64,000 nucleotides of DNA from Candidatus Melainabacteria bacterium (lineage in GTDB: Bacteria > Cyanobacteriota > Vampirovibrionia > Obscuribacterales > Obscuribacteraceae). The stretch spans positions 1 through 64,000 of the forward strand of contig DTSE01000164.1 in NCBI GenBank assembly GCA_012965515.1, written 5' to 3'. The position numbers and the translations under genes are program-made. Positions 1 through 8,678 of this stretch are shown piece by piece; the first letter of the stretch is position 1, and each line of letters starts with the position of its first letter. The notes under the pieces are model-generated. The model was not told the origin of the DNA, did not search any database, and saw only the letters and a list, made by a program, of their open reading frames with translations.

Positions 1-213
1 AGGCGTGTGCGAATCGTCAGCCTTACAAAAGAAGGAACAAGACAGATAAAGGTAGCTTTTGCAGAACATCAGAAGCATCTTGAATTGGCGGTTTCACCGC
101 TCACAAAAGATGAGCAACGCCAACTGGTAGAACTCTTGAAAAAACTGGGACAGGGAGCCGATCTTCTAAATATGTCGAAGACCGGGCAAGCAACGCCCCG
201 AACAGTTGCGTAG
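1..213 (+). CDS. MarR-family transcriptional regulator, C-terminal fragment (5' end outside window)
   Basis: The reading frame is open from the first base and ends in TAG at 211-213, so only the last 70 residues are present. The visible start reads RRVRIVSLTKEG, which is the wing of a MarR winged helix (usually DRR..-SLT-x-x-G). A helical C-terminal tail follows (LTKDEQRQLVELLKKL), as in the MarR dimerisation region. The pirin gene begins 37 bases downstream on the same strand, so the two are probably co-transcribed and the regulator may respond to a redox or phenolic signal relevant to the pirin. The ligand cannot be inferred from this fragment. Confidence 0.75.
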   Translation, partial: RRVRIVSLTKEGTRQIKVAFAEHQKHLELAVSPLTKDEQRQLVELLKKLGQGADLLNMSKTGQATPRTVA

Positions 214-250
214 CTGACCTGAAAGGTCTCTACGATACATAGGTGGAATC

Positions 251-1153
251 ATGAAAAACACAGAAAATTTGAATCTGGAAAGAACAAAATCACGCTCGGT
301 AAAAGGCATCATCACTTCGATTGCAACGAGAGAAGGCGCGGGCTTTGCAGTGCGGCGACCTTTTCCAACTCACTCGCTTAGTTATGTAGATCCATTTCTC
401 CTTCTCGATCACATGGAGCCGGTTACGCTCGCTCCCGGTGCAGCCAGAGGCGCACCGGATCATCCGCACCGCGGTTTTGAAACAGTCACATACATGCTCG
501 AAGGACATTTCGTTCATCGCGATTCGGCTGGAAACTCTGGAACAATTGGACCAGGAGATGTGCAATGGATGACCGCTGGTCAAGGCGTTGTTCACTCTGA
601 AATGCCTGATGACGAGCTTCTCGAAAATGGTGGCAGGCTCCACGGCTTTCAAATCTGGGTCAACTTGCCTGCGAGAGAAAAGCTGATAGCGCCTCGCTAT
701 CAGGATATTCCTTCCAGCCAGATTCCGATTGCAGAAAGTGAGGACGGCAAGGTTTGGGTCAAAGTAATTGCCGGTCAATCGATGGGAAAAGAAGCTGTTA
801 TTGACACACGCACGCCAATTACGTTCTTGCATGCGAAGTTGAAACCAGGCGCCAAGCTGGTACAGCCAGTGTCTTCGCAATACAACACGTTTGCATATGT
901 TGTGGAAGGAAAAGGATATTTCGGCAACGAGCAATTGCCGGCAGAAACTGATCAACTCGTATTGTTTTCAAATAACGGTGACACCGTCTTGATTGAAACA
1001 CAGGAGAATCAAGAGTTGAGTGTGCTTATCCTTGGTGGATTGCCGCTGAATGAACCGGTCGCAAGATATGGTCCGTTCGTGATGAACACTCAATCTGAAA
1101 TTGTGCAGGCGCTGCAGGACTATCAAGCCGGCCGCATGGGGGCGATCAGTTAG
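251..1153 (+). CDS. Pirin family protein (bicupin)
   Basis: This 300-residue protein has the full pirin signature. HPHRGFETVTYM spans residues 71-82 and QGVVHSEMP ends near 119, so the expected metal ligands H71, H73, H115 and E117 are all present in the N-terminal cupin. The C-terminal cupin, about residues 170-285, is also present. Bacterial pirins of this type include quercetin dioxygenases (YhhW/YhaK) and modulators of pyruvate metabolism; substrate cannot be told from sequence. No signal peptide is seen, so it is cytoplasmic. An AGGTGG ribosome-binding site lies just before the ATG. It sits directly behind a MarR-type regulator. Confidence 0.92.
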   Translation: MKNTENLNLERTKSRSVKGIITSIATREGAGFAVRRPFPTHSLSYVDPFLLLDHMEPVTLAPGAARGAPDHPHRGFETVTYMLEGHFVHRDSAGNSGTIGPGDVQWMTAGQGVVHSEMPDDELLENGGRLHGFQIWVNLPAREKLIAPRYQDIPSSQIPIAESEDGKVWVKVIAGQSMGKEAVIDTRTPITFLHAKLKPGAKLVQPVSSQYNTFAYVVEGKGYFGNEQLPAETDQLVLFSNNGDTVLIETQENQELSVLILGGLPLNEPVARYGPFVMNTQSEIVQALQDYQAGRMGAIS

Positions 1154-1259
1154 TTCGTGTATGTTCGCTCTATAGGATCCTCAGATAAAGAGTTGCTCGA
1201 GTGAAGTGTTGCACCGACATGACGACAAACGACAGAAGCGCAGCACGCCACTACTGATA

Positions 1260-1304
1260 GTGCCGGGAGTTTGGAAGAGTTTTTCTCTAAATAATTCCCG
1301 GCAC
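1260..1304. repeat. Perfect 9-bp inverted repeat (stem-loop) in a 419-base intergenic region
   Basis: GTGCCGGGA at 1260-1268 pairs perfectly with TCCCGGCAC at 1296-1304. The 27-base loop contains a smaller AGAG/CTCT hairpin. Neither strand has a T-run after the stem, so it is not a convincing intrinsic terminator. It lies between pirin and the next gene (1154-1572), where I find no supported gene. It could be a leader structure, a factor-dependent terminator or an operator. Confidence 0.5.
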
Positions 1305-1572
1305 AATGCCTACCTACAACATTTATCGATAGATTGACAGCTGGCGCCGAAAAGCGTTTTTGTTCGATGGCGTACCAAGTTTGTTTGCGCTGACAGCCCG
1401 AGGCTCTGAAGGATGTTGCTGGCATGTGCATGCAATTTCCTTATAAATGCGGACATACCAATCTGCCAAAGGTAATGTTGGTCTAGACAGGCAGGTATTT
1501 TGAACTAGCAAAGTGAATGAAGTCATGCGCGGCTGTAGTAAGCTTGTTTCGACGTCAATCTCTGTGAGTTTT

Positions 1573-2646
1573 ATGAAAAACAATCTTCGCCTTTCGGAAG
1601 CTTTCGGTTGCGCGCTTGCGGTTTCAATTCTCGGAGCATTTTCTGCTGGTTGCTTTCCCGCAAGGGCGGGAGATGTTTCTTTCCCTACTATCATCAACGG
1701 TCCATCAAACGCTGATAGCCAGATGGTTTTGAAAGCCGCGAAGGCAGCTTTTGATTCGAAAGTGCCTCGTCTTGCCGATGCTGGAAGTGAGGTTCGCAGA
1801 AGAGACAAGAATCTCGTACTCTGGCCTGTTGAGCAATCTGATATCGAATGCGATACCACACTCTTCGATAAATCTCCGGATGGCGGAGAATCCACATTTC
1901 TAGTGCAGAAAAGGCCATTTGAAGGAACGCGCTACATCACACGTCAGAAACCTTTCAACTGGCAAGGTGACAACTACAGTGTTGCGCTGACGACGACTAA
2001 CGACACTTCTTCTGAGATTTTCAAAAAACTCGGTGCCATAGAAATGAACCAACTCCCTAAAGGATATGTCAGTGTGACCGTAGATACATGGCAGCGTCCG
2101 TGGATTTTTAGAAATCCTTCAACGGGAAAGATGATAGCTGTGGTTACGGGACACCCTGCTGATTTTCTGGAAGACTGGAGTGTGTACGAGCCGACAAAGA
2201 GCAGCAAGTGTAAAGAGCTTTGCAAGATCCGATTTAGAAAACCCTCAAAGAAGGTCGCAGACCTTTTGCCACAAGGGCCTCTATCTCAATTAGCAGTGTT
2301 GCTCGACAGTATTATTGGAAAAGCCAAAGAAAATGAAGGAACGATGCAAGCGACTGCTCGCTTGCGTAATGACGTAGAGCGCATGTGGGGAAATTTGCTT
2401 TTGCGCCCATGGGCAATGAAACAGCCTGATAACTCGAAAGCTCAAGTTGAAAGGCATTTGAAACATTGGCAGCGCGGAGCGCGCAGCTACAAGGCTCAAT
2501 ACGCTCGACTGCAAGCGCTGTATCCGCAGGCTCAATTGGCGTTGACGCGGTATTACGAGCAAAATCTCAAGAAGTCTCACGCTGACGCCGCGAAGATGGC
2601 GGCTACGAATCTAGATATTGCTTATCGCAGTCACTTCAGTCTTTAG
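1573..2646 (+). CDS. Secreted protein of unknown function
   Basis: I do not recognise a family. Starting at the ATG at 1573 gives about 357 residues with a clear Sec signal peptide: MKNNLRLSEAF, a hydrophobic core, then processing near ARAG. A longer in-frame GTG start at 1513 would bury the signal peptide, so I prefer 1573, although its ribosome-binding site is weak. The mature part is mixed alpha/beta, with a CKELCK cysteine pair in the middle and a helical, charged C-terminal third. It stands alone between the pirin gene and a second small secreted protein on the same strand. Confidence 0.7.
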   Translation: MKNNLRLSEAFGCALAVSILGAFSAGCFPARAGDVSFPTIINGPSNADSQMVLKAAKAAFDSKVPRLADAGSEVRRRDKNLVLWPVEQSDIECDTTLFDKSPDGGESTFLVQKRPFEGTRYITRQKPFNWQGDNYSVALTTTNDTSSEIFKKLGAIEMNQLPKGYVSVTVDTWQRPWIFRNPSTGKMIAVVTGHPADFLEDWSVYEPTKSSKCKELCKIRFRKPSKKVADLLPQGPLSQLAVLLDSIIGKAKENEGTMQATARLRNDVERMWGNLLLRPWAMKQPDNSKAQVERHLKHWQRGARSYKAQYARLQALYPQAQLALTRYYEQNLKKSHADAAKMAATNLDIAYRSHFSL

Positions 2647-2756
2647 CTGTCTGGCGTGATGCTTTCGAATATTGGCATTGGAAAATCTCGGCGGCAAGTG
2701 TATGCTAGCGCCAAGCCGATTTAACACGCGTCCCCTCATCGGATTAAAGAGTATCT

Positions 2757-3086
2757 ATGAAATTCGCTTTTCTAACGACAATTGCACTTTCGCTTTTCCT
2801 CGTCTCCATTCCTGTTGATGCAAAAGGGAAAGTCTGGACAATCGAAGACAGACAATTCCAATTGATGAAAGACATCAATGAAGGACAGAAAGGAAAACAG
2901 CTCACGAAGAAAGAAGCCGACCGTCTGCGCAGCGATCTTGCTGACGTTGCTCGCAAGAAAAAGAAGATGAAAGGCAAAGCTGATGACGGCAAGCTTACAG
3001 AAGACAATAAGAAAGAGCTGGAAGGCGATCTCAACGGCATTAGCGATTCGATTCACAAGTACAAGCTTGAGAAGCGGGCTCAGTAG
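2757..3086 (+). CDS. Small secreted Lys/Asp-rich helical protein
   Basis: The gene encodes 109 residues with an N-terminal signal peptide (MKFAFLTTIALSLFLVS, cleavage near VDAKG). The mature protein is highly charged and predicted helical. Two related segments, around LTKKEADRLRSDLADV and LTEDNKKELEGDLNGI, suggest an internally duplicated helical hairpin. No enzymatic motif is visible. Function is unknown; a periplasmic binding or chaperone-like role would be a guess. A strong stem-loop at 3149-3176 follows. Confidence 0.65.
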   Translation: MKFAFLTTIALSLFLVSIPVDAKGKVWTIEDRQFQLMKDINEGQKGKQLTKKEADRLRSDLADVARKKKKMKGKADDGKLTEDNKKELEGDLNGISDSIHKYKLEKRAQ

Positions 3087-3148
3087 GCAGACCCAAGACG
3101 ATCTGTCCGCGATTTTTGCATGCCATCGTAGACATCAGCATTCGAAAC

Positions 3149-3176
3149 AAATGGCGCACCGCAAGGCGCGCCATTT
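3149..3176. terminator. Probable bidirectional terminator between convergent genes
   Basis: AAATGGCGC at 3149-3157 and GCGCCATTT at 3168-3176 form a perfect 9-bp stem with a 10-base loop. It lies between the forward gene ending at 3086 and the reverse gene ending at 3210. The flanking T-tracts are short, so it is plausible but not ideal. Confidence 0.6.
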
Positions 3177-3209
3177 CAGTTCTTGACCTTTCAGATCTTT
3201 GGGACCTGT

Positions 3210-4190
3210 TTATTCGTGAGCGGTTACGCCCGGTCTCCTTGAACGCGACTCGTTCTTGATCCATACGATCAACATTTGGGCGAGTTGATCCGTAAGTTGG
3301 TTCTCTTCCAGCAGCAGGTGCTCGCCATCGCCGATAACCATGAGTAGTTTGTCCTGCGTTGACAATCCGTTGAAAAGTTCAATCGTCCCTTCCGGTTTGA
3401 CCAGCTTATCTTTGAAACCGGCAATCAGTAGGACCGGCATTTTTTCAATCAAAGCGGCGGCGTCAAAATTGCCCTTCATAAACTCGTCAAATTGTTTCAG
3501 TTCTTTCGGGGTCAATTCCATGCGATTGCTCCGGTCGGCAAGCATGCGCTTTTGCAGGTTTTGGTTGGCAGTAGCCTTCTCGACGACTGTGGTGCCGACA
3601 TCCATGGGCTTGTTTTTGTTTTCGATATATCGAAGACCGACATGCATCTTGGTTGTCAGGTTGCCGTAACGCTCACTGGATGGCACGGACGAGATCAGTC
3701 CATTGCACAAGTCCGGATAGCGCGAAGCCGCGCGCATCGCGATAGCGCCGCCCATCGATTCTCCGACGAGAAACACCGGCACTCCCGGATAAGCTTTGCG
3801 CACATTTTTCAGGGCGGATTCAATGTCAGTTAGGCAGGCATCGAAGTCAACCTTGTTGCCTTCGCGCTTATCAAGCCATGCACCGAAACCTCTGACATCA
3901 ACAGCATAAACAGCAAATCCATGTGAAGCCATGACTCTGCCGAATTCGTCAAAAGAGTCGCTGCTGAAACCGAGACCGTGCACGCACAAGAGCACTTCTC
4001 TTGGTCTATCCATGGGAATCCACGAGCGGTGTGGAACTTTGATTTTGGCGCTCCAAGCCGGAATCACCGGTTTGCGGGCGGGGGGAGCTGCTTCTGCGAA
4101 AGTGTTGCTTGTAGCCATAAGGCTCGGAGCAAGGGTTGCAGCCTGCACAAGAAGGGTTAGGGCAATGCATTTGGTAAAACGTCCCAGCAT
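3210..4190 (-). CDS. Secreted alpha/beta hydrolase (monoacylglycerol-lipase/Hydrolase_4 type)
   Basis: The catalytic triad can be read directly: nucleophile in VGESMGG, an acidic residue in the GFKDKLV segment, and the His in GDGEHLLLEE. The oxyanion-hole motif is VHGLGFSSD. A signal peptide (MLGRFTKCIALTLLVQAA...) follows the ATG whose last base is 4190. An AAGGAA ribosome-binding site lies 8 bases before that ATG, and none precedes the longer start at 4214, so I use 4190. The protein is likely exported and acts on an ester or lipid substrate. It is a monocistronic gene convergent with the upstream secreted-protein gene. Confidence 0.85.
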   Translation of the reverse strand: MLGRFTKCIALTLLVQAATLAPSLMATSNTFAEAAPPARKPVIPAWSAKIKVPHRSWIPMDRPREVLLCVHGLGFSSDSFDEFGRVMASHGFAVYAVDVRGFGAWLDKREGNKVDFDACLTDIESALKNVRKAYPGVPVFLVGESMGGAIAMRAASRYPDLCNGLISSVPSSERYGNLTTKMHVGLRYIENKNKPMDVGTTVVEKATANQNLQKRMLADRSNRMELTPKELKQFDEFMKGNFDAAALIEKMPVLLIAGFKDKLVKPEGTIELFNGLSTQDKLLMVIGDGEHLLLEENQLTDQLAQMLIVWIKNESRSRRPGVTAHE

Positions 4191-4344
4191 GATTCGTTTC
4201 CTTAAATCAGTCATCGAAATGAGTCCACATTATGTCAGGCGGCTGGCTCTAATTGCATCCCCCGGTTTGGGTGTGGATCTCTGTGTCGCCAAATGACATC
4301 ATTCGGCGCCCAGATTGTCCGCAAGGCAGACATCATGCGAGAAT

Positions 4345-4731
4345 ATGCGCATAATGCAGTCAATTCAATGGCAATTGTTCGTTGCAGGTGAGCCCGTGCA
4401 GCCGGGAGCAAATCTGCGTGTCAACGAAAAGTGGCAAAATGCGGCTGGGGCATATGTCGTTTTGCAACCCGCTGAAAAAGAAAAGACATCGACGTTTTGC
4501 GTTCGATACAACGTTAATATTGGCGGCAAGGACTACTTACTTTTGGAAGACGCACATTCCCCGGAAGGCGAATTGACGATCGTCCGATGTTTTTCTGCGG
4601 AGAGATTCGGCGCCATGGATCCCGACCGATTTTCAAGTTTGCGCAACGCGCTCATCGACTTTCTGCAGAGCGAAGTACCCACAAAAATAGAAGTGCTGGA
4701 CAAACTCTTGGGTGGGCTCGAGGCACGATGA
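4345..4731 (+). CDS. Small protein of unknown function, translationally coupled to a secreted NlpC/P60-like enzyme
   Basis: This encodes about 128 residues from the ATG at 4345 (another ATG lies at 4354, and a longer in-frame start at 4315). I recognise no family. It has no signal peptide and no membrane segment; it looks like a compact alpha/beta protein with a helical C-terminus. Its stop codon overlaps the next gene's start in ATGA (4728-4731), which implies translational coupling with that gene. Because the partner is an exported cysteine hydrolase, a chaperone or inhibitor role is conceivable but is only a guess from position. Confidence 0.6.
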   Translation: MRIMQSIQWQLFVAGEPVQPGANLRVNEKWQNAAGAYVVLQPAEKEKTSTFCVRYNVNIGGKDYLLLEDAHSPEGELTIVRCFSAERFGAMDPDRFSSLRNALIDFLQSEVPTKIEVLDKLLGGLEAR

Positions 4732-5519
4732 TGTTTATATTTCGCCTTGCGCAAATTACAGTCAGTGTTATGGCGATTGCGCTTTTGTGTTCCTCTGCAA
4801 GTGCTCAAACAATCTCGCCAGCGGAAAAACTATTCCAGCGTGCAGATTGGGTTTTCAATAATGCCGAGCAAGTTCATTATGGTCACCGCAAAGTTCCGGC
4901 GATAAACCAAATCAAAAGCTTTAGCAATGGACGATGTGAGGCCGATACTGATTGTTCTGGTTTTGTTAGTTATCTATTGTCCGAGTTTCCTCAGCAATAC
5001 GAAGCGATCAGAAGTTTGCAACCGGAAAGAAAGTATCCGCAAGCAAAGATTTATATGCAGTTTTTCAATGAACTGAAGTTGGACAAACCGACAAGCGGTT
5101 GGTTGAAGATTGGTCAAATCGAGGATTTGCGGCGAGGTGATTTGATCGCGTGGAAGAAGCCTCAGCCCCAAGATGGTGTGAAGAAAAAGTCCAATACCGG
5201 GCATGTCGCGATCGTGATTGATAAACAGGGGACGATTCAAGAAACCGAAATCAACGGAAAGACCTATCGATACCAGTCCATCAACGTTATTGATAGTTCG
5301 TCGGTAAAACATTTTCAGCCCGAACTGTTGCCACCGCTTTCTTCAATGCCGCACCGTGACGGCATCGGCAAAGGTGTTGTCAGAATAATTCTGGATCAAT
5401 CTAATCGCCCGATTGGATACTGGGAGGGAACGTATTGGTATGAAGGCGGCAAGGAGATCAGGAAGCCGACGTTAACGGAGTCAATCGCATTCGCCCGTCT
5501 GGTGGCAAACAACAATTAG
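4728..5519 (+). CDS. Secreted NlpC/P60-like cysteine peptidase or amidase
   Basis: The protein is about 263 residues. A signal peptide (MMFIFRLAQITVSVMAIALL...SAQ) is followed by the NlpC/P60-type catalytic signature TDCSGFVSYLL, with the nucleophile Cys76. The downstream His lies in NTGHVAIVID, in the usual layout for this fold. The segment DLRRGDLIAW is also typical. Such enzymes cleave peptidoglycan stem peptides or related amides in the periplasm. The length between Cys and His is somewhat larger than in minimal NlpC/P60 domains, so it may be a divergent branch. Its start overlaps the stop of the small upstream gene by 4 bases. Confidence 0.8.
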   Translation: MMFIFRLAQITVSVMAIALLCSSASAQTISPAEKLFQRADWVFNNAEQVHYGHRKVPAINQIKSFSNGRCEADTDCSGFVSYLLSEFPQQYEAIRSLQPERKYPQAKIYMQFFNELKLDKPTSGWLKIGQIEDLRRGDLIAWKKPQPQDGVKKKSNTGHVAIVIDKQGTIQETEINGKTYRYQSINVIDSSSVKHFQPELLPPLSSMPHRDGIGKGVVRIILDQSNRPIGYWEGTYWYEGGKEIRKPTLTESIAFARLVANNN

Positions 5520-5555
5520 GAATTGTGCAGGAGCTGAGCTGAAATAGTCGCAGAC

Positions 5556-5584
5556 GAAATCGCAGAAGAAATCGCAGAAGAAAT
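5556..5584 (+). repeat. 12-bp tandem repeat directly before a start codon
   Basis: GAAATCGCAGAA occurs at 5556-5567 and again at 5568-5579, followed by GAAAT. The array ends against an AAGGAT ribosome-binding site and the ATG at 5597. It is not in frame with the following gene. Copy-number change would alter the leader length. Confidence 0.7.
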
Positions 5585-5596
5585 AAGGATAGAGAT

Positions 5597-7006
5597 ATGT
5601 TCAAAGAAATCGTTTCGCAAGCTGTGCCATTCATCGATCACTGGCTTCAATTTCGATATGCCAGGCTGGAAATGCCTGGGTTTGTCGTCGCGATTTCGAT
5701 TGACGGCAAAGTCGAATTCTTGAAAGCATACGGATATGCGGATGCGGAAAAGGGCGAACCGATGACTACCGATCACGTCTTTAGAATCGCTTCGCATAGC
5801 AAGACTTTCGCAGCTACCGCAATCATGCAGCTTGCAGAGGAGAGACTCCTGCATATTGATGAGCCTGTCGCGAAGTATGTTCCCTGGCTGCGCGACCACA
5901 AAGACCATCGAATGGAAAAAGTCACCATCCGTCAATTGATGTCTCACAGCGCAGGCATGATCAGAGATGGCAAAGATGCAAATTTCTGGCAGTTGACTAA
6001 CAGCTTTCATGATCTGGCTGACTTCAAAAAAGCACTGATGAGTTGCGATCTTGTTTTTGACACCAACAAGCAAATGAAGTATTCGAATTTCGGTTATGCG
6101 TTGCTTGGATGTGTGGTTGAGGAAGTTTATGGCATGCCCTTCTCTAGCTATGTGCAAGCGAAAATTCTGCAACCGCTTGGTTTGTCGCACACGACATCCG
6201 AAGTAAATGATGATATGCATTCCAAGCTTGTCGTTGGTTATACTCGCCGTGGCCGCGAGAAAAAACGTCAAGCGATAGAGAAGCATATTGATACAAGACA
6301 AATGGCAGCCGCGACTGGATTCTGCTCGACAGCAGCTGATCTTTGTAAGTACTTCGAAGCTCACTTCGTTGGTTCGAAAAAACTATTGAATGACGAATCA
6401 AAGAAAGAAATGCAGCGAACACAGTGGCGTGTCAAAAACACACACATCGGTGAAGAGTATGGATTAGGTTTTCAAATTGAGTCGGTACTCGATAGAAAGG
6501 TTTATGGACACGGAGGTGCGTTTCCTGGTCAGCGCACAAAAACGATTTGCGATTCCAACGAAAAATTGATTATCGTGGTGCTAACGAATTGCATAGATGG
6601 CGAGGCATCTTACATGGCGCGTGGTTTATACACTGTGCTCGACCATTTTCATGGCAGTGCCTATCGCGCCGATCGAGAAACTATCGACCAACTGCGAAAA
6701 TTCGAGGGAATTTACACAAGTCTTTGGGGCGACCTGGCAATTGTCGAATCCGGAAGAAATCTTATTGGTGTCGATCCAAATACTTGGTTTCCTTTCGGGC
6801 GCGATCAAGAAATTCAGGTGCTGGAGCTGGCCGGCGATAACAGGCTGAGAATTGCCAATGCGAACGGTTATTACAGCGAGGGCGAATATGCCGAGTTCGA
6901 CTTTGACTTCAATGGCAACGTCATTTCCGTCGACTATGCCGGCTACAACATGCTGCCGGAATCCGAATACAGCCACGATTTCGCAAAAACCAAGGTAACT
7001 ACCTAA
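5597..7006 (+). CDS. Serine hydrolase, beta-lactamase class C / penicillin-binding-protein fold
   Basis: This 469-residue protein has the active-site set of the class C fold: SxxK as SHSK (Ser66-Lys69), YxN as KYSNFGYALLG, and HGG in YGHGGAFPG. The N-terminal 350 residues form the hydrolase domain. The last ~110 residues resemble the small beta-barrel domain often appended to such esterases or peptidases. There is no obvious signal peptide, which is unusual because relatives generally act outside the cytoplasm. Function is probably an esterase or D-amino-acid peptidase rather than antibiotic resistance. An AAGGA ribosome-binding site precedes the ATG. A second serine hydrolase of this fold begins at 63626. 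Confidence 0.88.
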   Translation: MFKEIVSQAVPFIDHWLQFRYARLEMPGFVVAISIDGKVEFLKAYGYADAEKGEPMTTDHVFRIASHSKTFAATAIMQLAEERLLHIDEPVAKYVPWLRDHKDHRMEKVTIRQLMSHSAGMIRDGKDANFWQLTNSFHDLADFKKALMSCDLVFDTNKQMKYSNFGYALLGCVVEEVYGMPFSSYVQAKILQPLGLSHTTSEVNDDMHSKLVVGYTRRGREKKRQAIEKHIDTRQMAAATGFCSTAADLCKYFEAHFVGSKKLLNDESKKEMQRTQWRVKNTHIGEEYGLGFQIESVLDRKVYGHGGAFPGQRTKTICDSNEKLIIVVLTNCIDGEASYMARGLYTVLDHFHGSAYRADRETIDQLRKFEGIYTSLWGDLAIVESGRNLIGVDPNTWFPFGRDQEIQVLELAGDNRLRIANANGYYSEGEYAEFDFDFNGNVISVDYAGYNMLPESEYSHDFAKTKVTT

Positions 7007-7076
7007 ATTAACCACCTAGAGAAGCGACTAATAAGGCGTTATACTTCCCTCTTTGAAATATATACAGGTTGACATT

Positions 7077-8678
7077 ATGTTGAGACAAATACTCTCGTTA
7101 GCCCTGGTAGCCGCAGTCTCTTTCTCCGCGGCGACAAGTCCGGTTTTTGCCGGCGTGAGTGCTGTAGGTGAGATTAAGAACACCCCGAAGGATCATCCGG
7201 GGCTTGTATTGGACCAGTTTTACCTCGGGTGCTTATCACACGCCTCCTATCTAATCGGCGACCCGGTGAGCAAAACTGCAGTGGTTGTCGATCCTCAGCG
7301 CGACATCAGTCAATATGTCGAGGAGGCAAAGAAACAAGGTCTAAAAATCACACATGTTTTCCTGACCCACGTGCATGCCGATTTTGTTGCAGGGCATTTA
7401 GAACTGCAGCGAAAAGTAGGTGCAAAAATCTGTCTCGGTTCAAAAACAAAGGCGAGTTTTCCATTTACCAGAATGACCGAGGGCGATGTAGTCGACCTGG
7501 GAAATGTTCAATTGAAGGTTTTAGAAACGCCGGGGCACACTCCGGAAGCGATTTCTCTTCTCGTCTACAACTCCAAGGTGAATAAGGATAAACCATATGC
7601 AGTGTTGACTGGAGATTGCTTGTTCATTGGCGATGTCGGACGTCCTGATTTACTGGCATCGCAGGGTGTCACAGCGCAGGAACTGGCCTGTTTGCTGTAT
7701 GACTCGACCCGCGAGAAGCTCATGAAGTTGCCCGATGAAACACTTGTGTATCCTGCTCATGGTGCCGGATCTCTTTGCGGGAAGAACTTGAGCACAGAAA
7801 CTGTTTCTTCCATCGGACAAGAGAAGAAAACAAACTACGCGCTTAAGTCGATGCCGAAAGAAGAGTTCATTGCACTTATAACGGCGGATCAACCGAAGAC
7901 TCCTCAGTATTTTGGCTATGACGCGAACTACAACTTGAGTCAGCATAAGACTCTAGACGAAGTTTTGGAAAAGTCGCTTAAACCTTTGACTGTGGATGAA
8001 GCTATTCAGCAGCGTAATGCCGGTGCTCATTTGTTGGATGGACGCGAATCCGATGACTTCGCAAAACGGCATGTAGTGGACGCGATTAGCATTCCAATGA
8101 AGGGGCACTATGCTACATGGGCAGGAACTTTCCTCGACCACAACAAACCAGTGGTGATAATTGCTGACGCAGGCAAAGAACGGGAGGCCGCAATGCGTCT
8201 TGGACGCATCGGGTTTGACAATGTTGTTGGCTACGTAAAGGACGGGATTGCTGCCTTTGAAAAGCGCGATGATTTGGTAGTCTCAAATGTGCGCGCGACA
8301 CCAGAAACTCTCTCGGCGCAGATGAAGTCTGAGAAGCCGCCCATGGTTGTCGACGTCCGCAATGACGCAGAGTGGAATTCGGCGAATATTGAAGGCTCTG
8401 TGCACATGCCTTTGATTAGCCTTTTGGACAGAGTCGATAGTCTGCCTCGCGATCGTGAACTGGTCATTCTTTGCGCAACCGGAAATCGTTCATCTACTGC
8501 TGCGAGTCTATTGAGTCAAAGGGGGGTTACGCGCGTAACTGATTTGGCAGGTGGAATAGAAGCCTGGCAGAAGCAGCATCTGCCGGTTAAGCAAGCGGTG
8601 AGCTGCACTAAGAACTCGGAAGTCATGGCTCCTAGAGATGAGAACACCTCAAAACGAGACGCCAAAACAAGCAACTGA
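7077..8678 (+). CDS. Exported metallo-beta-lactamase/rhodanese fusion (persulfide dioxygenase-sulfurtransferase, CstB-like)
   Basis: Starting at the ATG at 7077 (the upstream TTG at 7053 would bury the signal peptide), the protein has 533 residues. A Sec signal peptide occupies 1-25 (cleavage near VFAG). The metallo-beta-lactamase domain spans about 45-250. The expected ETHE1-type iron ligands are H98 (THVHAD), H154 (PGHTPE) and D180 (LTGDCLF). A first rhodanese-like domain, about 305-400, has no catalytic Cys (the loop reads IIADAGKERE). A second, about 410-505, has an intact CATGNRS loop with Cys466. This order matches CstB/BLH-type enzymes, which oxidise persulfides to sulfite or thiosulfate. 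Export to the periplasm is unusual for the family. It heads an operon with a sulfite dehydrogenase and an oxidase. Confidence 0.9.
   Translation: MLRQILSLALVAAVSFSAATSPVFAGVSAVGEIKNTPKDHPGLVLDQFYLGCLSHASYLIGDPVSKTAVVVDPQRDISQYVEEAKKQGLKITHVFLTHVHADFVAGHLELQRKVGAKICLGSKTKASFPFTRMTEGDVVDLGNVQLKVLETPGHTPEAISLLVYNSKVNKDKPYAVLTGDCLFIGDVGRPDLLASQGVTAQELACLLYDSTREKLMKLPDETLVYPAHGAGSLCGKNLSTETVSSIGQEKKTNYALKSMPKEEFIALITADQPKTPQYFGYDANYNLSQHKTLDEVLEKSLKPLTVDEAIQQRNAGAHLLDGRESDDFAKRHVVDAISIPMKGHYATWAGTFLDHNKPVVIIADAGKEREAAMRLGRIGFDNVVGYVKDGIAAFEKRDDLVVSNVRATPETLSAQMKSEKPPMVVDVRNDAEWNSANIEGSVHMPLISLLDRVDSLPRDRELVILCATGNRSSTAASLLSQRGVTRVTDLAGGIEAWQKQHLPVKQAVSCTKNSEVMAPRDENTSKRDAKTSN

Noticed and set aside
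290-955. 221-codon reverse frame opposite the pirin gene
   Set aside because: The forward frame is an unmistakable pirin; the reverse frame shows no family features.
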